Assembly: GCA_003133185.1 (NCBI GenBank)
Contig: PKWF01000166.1
Location: forward strand, 190 to 6,265
DNA: 6,076 nucleotides
Direction of reading: 5' to 3'
Source: Vulcanimicrobiota bacterium
GTDB taxonomy: Bacteria > Vulcanimicrobiota > Vulcanimicrobiia > Vulcanimicrobiales > Vulcanimicrobiaceae
The position numbers were made by a program, and so were the translations under genes. Shown here piece by piece: positions 1-4,472 of the stretch. Each line of letters starts with the position of its first letter. The first letter of the stretch is position 1. Under the pieces are notes generated by a model. The model ran no database searches, had not been told where the DNA came from, and was given only the letters and a program-made list of their open reading frames with translations.

Positions 1-470
1 AGCGTCTTGCCGTCGGGCGACCATGTCAACCGTGCGACGTTACCGTTGAGTTTGCCGATCTGGCGTACGTGCGCACCGGCGGCATCGGCAACGCAGAGTT
101 GCGGGTGCCCCTTGGATCGCGCGTCCGATAGAAAGGCGATCGCGCTGCCATCCGGCGACCAGACGGGCTCCTGTTCGTCGTAATACGCGGCCGGCGTGCC
201 GGCGGTTATGCGTACGGGTGCGCCGCCGGCGAGCCGCTGCAGATAAAGCGCGTTCATTCTTGGAGAATCGAGTAAGTGCTGAGCGTTGTGAAAGCTTTCT
301 TGCCAAACGACGGCCGCTCCAGTTGGAGAAAGGTCGACGGCGCCGAGATCGTGGACGGCATAAAGGGCCGTAAGCACCTCGCGCATCGTCGGCGCCGCCG
401 AGAGAGCGGTACCGGCCGCGAGCAAGACAGCTGCAGCGAAACCCGATGCTGCAAGGAGCAAGCGCTTCAA
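1..470 (-). CDS. S9-family peptidase-like protein, N-terminal part (3' end outside window)
   Basis: Probably an exported serine peptidase of the prolyl oligopeptidase (S9) type; only the first 156 codons are visible. I chose the TTG start at 470 because a strong GGAGG lies six bases upstream and the protein then opens with a clean Sec signal peptide: KR at residues 2-3, a hydrophobic Ala/Leu stretch to about 24, and a likely cleavage site near LSA-AP. From about residue 30 it resembles the beginning of S9 propeller domains, with a 'VDLSPTGAAVVW' strand followed by WSPDG-type PD40 repeats at about 104-108 and 150-154. The catalytic Ser-Asp-His domain, expected at the C-terminus, is outside the window. 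A TolB-like or other non-enzymatic PD40 protein therefore remains possible. It starts two bases after the MoaD-like gene stops and is probably the last visible gene of that operon. Confidence 0.72.
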   Translation of the reverse strand, partial: MKRLLLAASGFAAAVLLAAGTALSAAPTMREVLTALYAVHDLGAVDLSPTGAAVVWQESFHNAQHLLDSPRMNALYLQRLAGGAPVRITAGTPAAYYDEQEPVWSPDGSAIAFLSDARSKGHPQLCVADAAGAHVRQIGKLNGNVARLTWSPDGKT

Positions 471-472
471 AT

Positions 473-769
473 TTAACCTCCAGACATTGCGCCGACGACG
501 AGAAACGGCTCCATGCCGTCGGCGACGGCCTGGGGGAGCGGTGCGTCGGGCCGCTGATGTGAGAGATCCTTCTCGCAGGCAAAGAATCGCACGTACGGCC
601 GGCGTCGCTGCGTGACGTGGTCGCGTATCGTTCCGCGCAGCATCGGGTACCGCGACTCGAGGGCATCGAGTACCGCGCGTTGCGTAATCTCACCGGTTAT
701 TTCGAAGCTGACTTCGCCGTTGACTCGCGCGAGCGCGCGCAGATGCGCCGGAAGGATAACGCGAATCAC
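473..769 (-). CDS. MoaD/ThiS-family ubiquitin-like protein with C-terminal Gly-Gly
   Basis: A 98-residue protein of beta-grasp sulfur-carrier type. The N-terminus '[14 protein letters not shown]' reads as the first beta strand and turn. A helix-like segment follows at about 30-42 ([12 protein letters not shown]). The C-terminal part has a '[15 protein letters not shown]' strand at 56-70, a '[24 protein letters not shown]' tail and a final Gly97-Gly98. In MoaD, ThiS and ubiquitin-like proteins this free Gly-Gly is adenylated by an E1-like enzyme and then thiocarboxylated or conjugated; no such partner is visible here. The GTG start at 769 is chosen because it shares bases with the propeller gene's stop (GTGA) and fits MoaD length. 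The longer reading to 892 only antisenses frames inside the propeller. Its job, whether sulfur carrier for a cofactor or protein modifier, cannot be told from sequence. Confidence 0.82.
   Translation of the reverse strand: MIRVILPAHLRALARVNGEVSFEITGEITQRAVLDALESRYPMLRGTIRDHVTQRRRPYVRFFACEKDLSHQRPDAPLPQAVADGMEPFLVVGAMSGG
477..481 (-). promoter_or_regulatory. Ribosome binding site inside the Gly-Gly codons of the upstream gene
   Basis: GGAGG on the minus strand, six bases before the TTG start at 470. It lies within the last two sense codons (GGA GGT) of the MoaD-like gene, which are followed by TAA, two bases and then TTG. It decides the TTG start of the peptidase and implies that ribosomes finishing the upstream gene can reinitiate here. 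Confidence 0.75.
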
Positions 770-1881
770 GGCAGCGTTTGCGCTTCGACGGAGAGGACCG
801 CGGGAAAGTCGCGCGCGATGGCCGTCCAATGGTCGCCCGAATCGGAAGAGGCGTAGACTTGTCCGCCGGTCGTCCCAAAATAGACGCCGCACGAGTCGAG
901 CTTATCGACGGCCATCGCGTCCCGCAGCACGTTGACGTAGCAGTGTTCCTGCGGAAGCCCGTTCGTCAGCGCCTCCCACTCGTTGCCGCCCGTGCGGCTG
1001 CGATAGACGCGCAGCCGAGCATCGGGCGGAAAGTGCTGGGAGTCGCTCGTGATCGGAACGACGTAGATGGTCTGCGGTTCGTGCGCGTGCACGTCGATCG
1101 GAAAGCCGAAGTCGGTCGGGAGATTTCCGCTAACCTCGCTCCAGCTCTCGCCGCCGTCATCGCTGCGCATGACGTCCCAGTGCTTCTGCATGTAGAGCGT
1201 ATCGGGATGTTTGGGATGCATCGCGATTCGATGAACGCAATGTCCCACTTCGGCATCCTCGTCGGGGATGCTGCTGGATCGTAATCCGCGGTTGATCGGT
1301 CGCCAACTGGCCCCCGCGTCGTCGCTGCGAAAGACACCGGCAGCCGAGATCGCTCCGTAGATGCGAGCCGGGTCGCGGGGGTCGAGGAGAATTGTATGCA
1401 AGCACATGCCGCCGGCGCCGGGTTGCCACGATGGGCCGGAAGGGTGTTTGCGCAGCGCCGAGAGTTCTTCCCAGTTGCGCCCGCCGTCGCTCGACCGAAA
1501 GAGCGCCGCATCTTCGACGCCCGCATACAGCAGATCGGGATCGTGCAGCGAGGGCTCGAGATGCCAGACGCGTGCGAACTCCCATGGATGCGGCGTGCCG
1601 TCGTACCATGTGTGCGTTCCGGGTTCGCCGTCGTAGACGAACTCGTTGCCGACAGGCTCCCACGTTGCGCCGCCATCATCCGAACGTTGAATGAGCTGGC
1701 CAAACCAACTCGTCGACTGCGAGGCATAGATCCGGTTCGGATTGGCTGCAGAGCCTTTCATATGATAGATCTCCCAACCGCCGAAGTGCGGCCCCTCGAT
1801 CTTCCACTCCGTTCGTTTGCCGTCGGAAGTAAGGACGAACGCGCCCTTGCGCGTACCCACGAGCAGCCGTACCGAACTCAT
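766..1881 (-). CDS. Asp-box (BNR/sialidase-type) beta-propeller protein, cytoplasmic
   Basis: A 371-residue beta-propeller with six Asp-box turns (S-x-D-x-G-x-x-W): residues 67-74, 130-137, 186-193, 240-247, a degenerate one at 295-302 (SRTGGNEW) and 345-352. The opening '[21 protein letters not shown]' is a first propeller strand with no signal peptide, so the protein should stay in the cytoplasm. Automatic annotation often calls this family 'exo-alpha-sialidase', but I see no F-R-I-P motif or arginine triad, so sialidase activity is not supported. Asp boxes are structural and occur in many non-enzymatic propellers. The ATG at 1881 overlaps the VOC gene's stop as ATGA, and the TGA at 766-768 overlaps the GTG of the MoaD-like gene. 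Translation of the three is therefore probably coupled. A scaffold or ligand-binding role is possible but unproven. Confidence 0.85.
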   Translation of the reverse strand: MSSVRLLVGTRKGAFVLTSDGKRTEWKIEGPHFGGWEIYHMKGSAANPNRIYASQSTSWFGQLIQRSDDGGATWEPVGNEFVYDGEPGTHTWYDGTPHPWEFARVWHLEPSLHDPDLLYAGVEDAALFRSSDGGRNWEELSALRKHPSGPSWQPGAGGMCLHTILLDPRDPARIYGAISAAGVFRSDDAGASWRPINRGLRSSSIPDEDAEVGHCVHRIAMHPKHPDTLYMQKHWDVMRSDDGGESWSEVSGNLPTDFGFPIDVHAHEPQTIYVVPITSDSQHFPPDARLRVYRSRTGGNEWEALTNGLPQEHCYVNVLRDAMAVDKLDSCGVYFGTTGGQVYASSDSGDHWTAIARDFPAVLSVEAQTLP

Positions 1882-2225
1882 GAAAGTGGAGACGGATGCC
1901 GCGGCTCGTAGAGCCCCATTCGCTCTCCTCCGGGGAGGATCAACGTCGTCACGAGTCCCCAACCTCGGTCGGCTACGGGACCGTCGGTCTGAATGCCTCG
2001 CGAAGCGAGCTTCTCCACCGTTGCGTTGACGTCGTCGCACATCAGGTAGATCTCGTGCTCCGGCTCGCCGTCGGTCGCGTGCACGCCAATCTCCGCCGGC
2101 GGTGCCGCAAAGATCGGCCAGCCTTCGCCGGCGTCAACGGAGCGCAGCTCCAGCACCTCGCCGAGAAACTTCTGTACTTCCTCGGCGTGGCGGCTAAAGA
2201 GAATCACGTGTATACCGGTAATCAT
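1878..2225 (-). CDS. VOC-family (glyoxalase/bleomycin resistance/dioxygenase fold) protein
   Basis: A 115-residue single VOC module with two beta-alpha-beta-beta-beta halves. The first half begins '[25 protein letters not shown]' and the second '[22 protein letters not shown]'; the protein closes with '[15 protein letters not shown]'. Candidate metal ligands at the usual positions are His6, His57 (or Glu58) and Glu107, so a divalent-metal enzyme is plausible. The family covers glyoxalases, dioxygenases, epimerases and antibiotic-binding proteins, and the substrate cannot be assigned. VOC domains of this length normally act as dimers. The ATG at 2225 overlaps the DUF167 stop (ATGA), and its own TGA at 1878-1880 overlaps the propeller's ATG, so it sits in the middle of the coupled operon. 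Confidence 0.88.
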   Translation of the reverse strand: MITGIHVILFSRHAEEVQKFLGEVLELRSVDAGEGWPIFAAPPAEIGVHATDGEPEHEIYLMCDDVNATVEKLASRGIQTDGPVADRGWGLVTTLILPGGERMGLYEPRHPSPLS

Positions 2226-2473
2226 TGCGTGGCTTTTCCCCCGTCCTTCGGCTTCTCCGAACCGTGAATTGCAAAGCGCTTATGGCGGTTGCGAAGCCCG
2301 CCCACGAGCGACACGGCGCTAGGCGCGACTCCGTACGCCTGCGCGAGCCCACGAAGGCAGGCGTCGTTGGCCGCACCTTCGATCGCGCGTTCTCGCACGC
2401 GTAAAACGAGCGCGCCGTCCTCGCTCGAAAGCCCCGGCTTGCGCGATCCAGGCTTGACGACCACGTCGATCAT
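2222..2473 (-). CDS. DUF167/YggU-family protein
   Basis: An 83-residue member of the DUF167 (YggU) family, a small alpha/beta fold whose function is unknown. Family hallmarks are clear: 'VKPGSRKPGL' at 6-15, 'GALVLRVRERAIEGAANDACLRGLA' at 20-44, and 'VSLVGGLRNRHKRFAI' at 54-69, which resembles the conserved G-x-x-S/R-x-x-K-x-x-x-I segment. I chose the ATG at 2473 because DUF167 proteins usually begin right before the first strand. The frame stays open to a GTG at 2527, but those 18 extra residues do not look like the family. The ribosome binding site is weak (GGGATGAA). Its TGA overlaps the VOC gene's ATG. It is the first recognisable gene of the operon; I see no convincing -35/-10 pair in the bases upstream. 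Confidence 0.85.
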   Translation of the reverse strand: MIDVVVKPGSRKPGLSSEDGALVLRVRERAIEGAANDACLRGLAQAYGVAPSAVSLVGGLRNRHKRFAIHGSEKPKDGGKATQ

Positions 2474-2578
2474 TTCATCCCGGTGTTCAGCCACAAAACT
2501 TCTTTTGAAGGTGGCGACGTACCGCACCTGCGGCCCCCGCAGTTTCTACGGATGGCGATCGAACGGATCGGCCCGTTT

Positions 2579-3052
2579 CTACTGAGTAGCGATCCCGATC
2601 TCGCCGGTGATGCATTCGCTGCTACTGAGGCAACCCTCGACGTACTGATAGTACGTCACCACACCGTGACTATTCCTGACTTTTTTCTTTGCGGCGATCC
2701 TGCCGTCAACCGGGTTGCCGGCGTTCGGGTGGATCGAACCAACGATCTTCCTGTAGGGCTTGTCATTCTTTACGGAATAGATGCCTTCGGTCCACGTGAA
2801 GGAGGGGAAGGACCCTGACGTGCAACCGCTGCCCGCTTCGTTGTAGCAAAGCTCGAGGGTCACCGGCGAGCCTTTTGCAAGAGTGACGCAAGTAAGGTAG
2901 ATTGAAGTATCGCACGACGCCGTGGACTGCCGGGCGCCGACGAGGTTAGCTGAGCAGAATGGGCAGCGGCGCAACTGCTTGCGGGCTGCTGGGAAGTGCT
3001 TGCGTGCCGCCGCTGCTACTAGAACACGCACAGAGCACCAAACTCGCCGCAA
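2579..3052 (-). CDS. Cysteine-rich secreted protein, main domain (out of frame with its signal peptide)
   Basis: An open frame of 157 codons with a TTG at 3052 and TAG at 2579. I do not recognise the family. Only the part from about 2962 downward looks like protein. It holds six cysteines (SCDTS, LTCVT, LCYNE, GCTSG, GCLSS, ECITG), as in a disulfide-bonded exported domain, plus Gly/Ser/Thr-rich strand-like stretches and a basic patch (AAKKKVRN). The upstream part of this frame (VWCSVRVLVAAAARKHFPAARKQLRR) is arginine-rich and is the shadow of the lipoprotein signal that lies one frame away. No ribosome binding site precedes the TTG. The domain was very probably translated from the GTG at 3086 in an intact ancestor, giving a lipoprotein of about 168 residues. 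A sequencing error would give the same picture. Confidence 0.6.
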   Translation of the reverse strand: MRRVWCSVRVLVAAAARKHFPAARKQLRRCPFCSANLVGARQSTASCDTSIYLTCVTLAKGSPVTLELCYNEAGSGCTSGSFPSFTWTEGIYSVKNDKPYRKIVGSIHPNAGNPVDGRIAAKKKVRNSHGVVTYYQYVEGCLSSSECITGEIGIATQ

Positions 3053-3086
3053 TCGCGCTGCTCGCGCAAAAATTGGTAAAGCGCAC
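2946..3086 (-). CDS. Lipoprotein signal-peptide fragment, 46 residues, ends at frameshift
   Basis: A GTG start at 3086 lies eight bases after AAGGAG. The product opens 'MRFTNFCASSAIAASLVLCAC', a type II signal peptide with lipobox L18-C19-A20-C21, then a Ser/Gly linker (SSSSGG) and a Pro/Ala stretch to residue 42, and stops at TAA 2946-2948. A lipoprotein of only 25 mature residues is unlikely. Reading one base later from the CCC at 2963-2961 leads straight into the cysteine-rich domain ending at 2579. The two frames are therefore best read as one gene split by a +1-type shift. The gene begins 42 bases after the tRNA-Ala(TGC) 3' end with no terminator between them, so it may be transcribed through from the tRNA. 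Confidence 0.6.
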   Translation of the reverse strand: MRFTNFCASSAIAASLVLCACSSSSGGTQALPSSPQAVAPLPILLS

Positions 3087-3094
3087 GTTCAAAG

Positions 3095-3100
3095 CTCCTT
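3095..3100 (-). promoter_or_regulatory. Ribosome binding site of the lipoprotein gene
   Basis: AAGGAG on the minus strand, eight bases before the GTG at 3086. An in-frame TTG at 3092 is too close (two bases) to be used. This site shows that the signal-peptide frame, not the longer open frame from 3052, is where translation begins. Confidence 0.7.
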
Positions 3101-3128
3101 AATAGTTTCGGATTCGCAAGGGCTTTTA

Positions 3129-3204
3129 TGGTGGAGATGTGGGGACTCGAACCCCAGACCCTCTACATGCAAAGCAGATGCTCTACCAGCTGAGCTACAT
3201 CCCC
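3129..3204 (-). tRNA. tRNA-Ala (anticodon TGC)
   Basis: A 76-base gene that folds into a full cloverleaf with the CCA end encoded (3129-3131). The acceptor stem pairs GGGGATG with CATCTCC, including a G3:U70 wobble (3202 with 3135), the main identity element for alanyl-tRNA synthetase. The discriminator base is A73. The D arm is GCTC/GAGC, the anticodon stem TCTGC/GTAGA has one G-T pair, the loop TTTGCAT has anticodon TGC at 3169-3171, and the T stem TGGGG/CCCCA encloses TTCGAGT. This tRNA reads GCA and, with a modified wobble base, other Ala codons. Confidence 0.97.
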
Positions 3205-3215
3205 ACGCGGTGACG

Positions 3216-3244
3216 CTAATATGTTGGGTGATCGCCCTTGTCAT
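3216..3244 (-). promoter_or_regulatory. Candidate sigma70-type promoter for tRNA-Ala(TGC)
   Basis: On the minus strand ATGACA (3239-3244, five of six matches to TTGACA) and TATTAG (3216-3221, four of six to TATAAT) are 17 bases apart. The -10 box lies 11 bases before the tRNA 5' end, as expected for a tRNA gene with a short leader. The -35 box lies inside the left arm of the 12-bp inverted repeat. This is a pattern match only. Confidence 0.45.
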
Positions 3245-3279
3245 CCTCTTCGTGTTTCGACGCGCCCAGGATGACAAGG
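3236..3279. repeat. 12-bp perfect inverted repeat (REP-like hairpin)
   Basis: CCTTGTCATCCT (3236-3247) and AGGATGACAAGG (3268-3279) are perfect reverse complements with 20 bases between them. The heptamer GGATGAC of the right arm recurs at 3284-3290 and again at 3475-3481. GTCATCC/GGATGAC palindromes occur as dispersed intergenic repeats in many bacteria, so a REP-like or decayed miniature element is plausible. It sits between two divergent tRNA genes and has no T run on either side, so it is not an intrinsic terminator. Confidence 0.7.
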
Positions 3280-3307
3280 CTGGGGATGACGGGGAAAACG
3301 GAGGAGT

Positions 3308-3330
3308 CGCACTTTGTGCCATGAAGTGCG
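3308..3330. repeat. 7-bp inverted repeat upstream of tRNA-Ala(GGC)
   Basis: CGCACTT (3308-3314) and AAGTGCG (3324-3330) are perfect reverse complements with nine bases between them, about 24 bases before the tRNA. It may be a protein-binding site or simply chance. I see no good -35/-10 pair for this tRNA nearby. Confidence 0.35.
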
Positions 3331-3353
3331 GGTTGCGGCGCGTTGTGGCCGAT

Positions 3354-3429
3354 GGGGGCATAGCTCAGCTGGTAGAGCATTACGCTGGCAGCGTAAGGGT
3401 CAGGAGTTCGAGTCTCCTTGCCTCCACCA
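3354..3429 (+). tRNA. tRNA-Ala (anticodon GGC)
   Basis: A 76-base cloverleaf with CCA encoded at 3427-3429. The acceptor stem GGGGGCA/TGCCTCC carries the G3:U70 alanine identity pair (3356 with 3423), and the discriminator is A73. The D arm is GCTC/GAGC, the anticodon stem TTACG/CGTAA is fully paired, the loop CTGGCAG has anticodon GGC at 3387-3389, and the T stem AGGAG/CTCCT encloses TTCGAGT. It reads GCC and GCU. The D-arm region is identical over 20 bases (TAGCTCAGCTGGTAGAGCAT) to that of the divergent tRNA-Ala(TGC), consistent with common origin. Confidence 0.97.
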
Positions 3430-3432
3430 ACG

Positions 3433-3456
3433 AACGCTCGTTCTTGCGGGCGTTTT
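3433..3456 (+). terminator. Probable intrinsic terminator after tRNA-Ala(GGC)
   Basis: AACGCTCG (3433-3440) pairs with CGGGCGTT (3447-3454) through one G-T wobble around a TTCTTG loop, and the stem runs into a short TTTT (3453-3456). It begins three bases after the tRNA CCA. The T run is short, so its strength is uncertain. Confidence 0.5.
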
Positions 3457-3569
3457 CGCTGTCAGGGACGCGACGGATGACGGCGCATCGCTGCCAAGGC
3501 TTGCAAAAAAGGGGGAGCGGGAGGATCGCGGCATAATTCGCAGGTGAGCATGAGCAGCGTCAAGCGAGC

Positions 3570-4358
3570 GTGACGGCGTACACGACCTTGCATATCGGCG
3601 AGGCCGCCGTCGAGGTGGCGGCCGTCGTTGCCGTAATGGCCCTGGCGGTCGCGCTGCATGCGTTCATTCAGCGCCGTTTTAAGAGCGAGGTACTCCGCAA
3701 GCATAACGACGTAGCCGGCTTTGTCTTCACGGCGGCCGGCGTAATCTACGCGGTCGTGCTCGGGTTCGTCGTCGTGGTTGTCTGGGAAAAATACGACGCG
3801 ACCGAGGCGCTCGTCCAGGATCATATAAACGCGATCTCCGATCTCTATCGTGTTGTGGGAGGCCTCCCCGGCCCAGTACGTTCGCAGGTGCGAACCGAAC
3901 TGCGGCAAGACGTCAATGAGATCATCAACGTAGAGTGGCCGCAAATGTCGTCCCGCGGCGGGGTAACTCCGATCCCGGCCTTCCTTGAAACGATGGCCCA
4001 TCGGATCACCGCGTTCGCACCAAAGACAGCAGAACAATCGAATGCGCAAGAGTTGGCCATGGCGCAAACGGAGCGGCTCTTCGATTCCCGCCAGCAGGGG
4101 TTGCTTCAGTCGTCACCGTCGGTACCCGCCGTCCTCTGGTGGGCGCTCGCCTTGGGAGCCGTTACGATGCTGTCGTTCGCATTTCTCTTAGGAACCGACA
4201 ATCGCCTGACCCAGTTGTTTATGACTGCCTTGTTGGCTGGCCTTATAGCCACGCTCCTCATCGTAATTGCGGAGTTCGACTCGCCCTTCAGCGGTTCGGT
4301 CCGGATCTCTAACGACGGCTGGATCAGCTTGCAACACTACCTGCCGCAGATTCCATAG
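3570..4358 (+). CDS. DUF4239 (bestrophin-like) integral membrane protein
   Basis: A 262-residue inner-membrane protein. Hydrophobic segments lie at about 11-32, 49-72, 185-208 and 213-234, giving two helix pairs around a large soluble middle part (about 73-184). Family signs are 'HNDVAGFVFTAAGVIYAVVLGFVV' at 45-68, the 'WEKYDATEALVQDHINAISDLYR' segment after helix 2 (72-94), and 'FDSPFSGSVRIS' after helix 4 (236-247), close to the usual D-x-PF-x-G motif. DUF4239 is annotated as bestrophin-like on distant similarity to anion channels, but no transport function is established. The GTG at 3570 is the only start candidate after the in-frame TAA at 3534, and its ribosome binding site is poor. A CATAAT at 3532-3537 could be a -10 box, without a matching -35. 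It is probably monocistronic or loosely linked to the amidohydrolase downstream. Confidence 0.85.
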   Translation: MTAYTTLHIGEAAVEVAAVVAVMALAVALHAFIQRRFKSEVLRKHNDVAGFVFTAAGVIYAVVLGFVVVVVWEKYDATEALVQDHINAISDLYRVVGGLPGPVRSQVRTELRQDVNEIINVEWPQMSSRGGVTPIPAFLETMAHRITAFAPKTAEQSNAQELAMAQTERLFDSRQQGLLQSSPSVPAVLWWALALGAVTMLSFAFLLGTDNRLTQLFMTALLAGLIATLLIVIAEFDSPFSGSVRISNDGWISLQHYLPQIP

Positions 4359-4472
4359 CCGCAGGACGTTAAGAACCCTCGAGAAAGGTTGGTTTTCGCT
4401 ATGTGTTCGTCCCATTTTCATCGCGGCGCGACCTTGTTCGGGTTGCCGCTCTCGCCAGGTCGTCATTCCTGC

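Noticed and set aside
40..693. 217-codon minus-strand open frame
   Set aside because: Arg/Ser-rich shadow of the peptidase and MoaD-like genes, which both have ribosome binding or coupling evidence and family-like sequence in other frames.
770..892. Longer version of the MoaD-like protein starting at 892
   Set aside because: The added residues overlap the propeller gene and do not resemble a beta-grasp N-terminus; the GTG at 769 fits family length.
1882..2040. N-terminal extension of the propeller frame up to 2040
   Set aside because: The extension is basic low-complexity sequence overlapping the VOC gene; the ATG at 1881 begins a normal propeller strand and overlaps the VOC stop.
2528..2542. 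CTGCGG/CCGCAG hairpin after the cysteine-rich gene
   Set aside because: Only a three-base loop and, in the direction of that gene, no T run; not convincing as a terminator.
3532..3537. CATAAT as promoter of the DUF4239 gene
   Set aside because: No -35 element at 16-18 bases; the nearest TTGCAA is 25 bases upstream.
2922..3547. Plus- and minus-strand open frames across the tRNA region (2922-3536, 3089-3361, 3314-3547)
   Set aside because: They run through both tRNA genes, and their sequence there is translated cloverleaf (for example SSAGRAS, SSAGRAL).
4371..4394. AACC/GGTT hairpin followed by TTTT after the DUF4239 gene
   Set aside because: A four-base stem with a nine-base loop is too weak to call.
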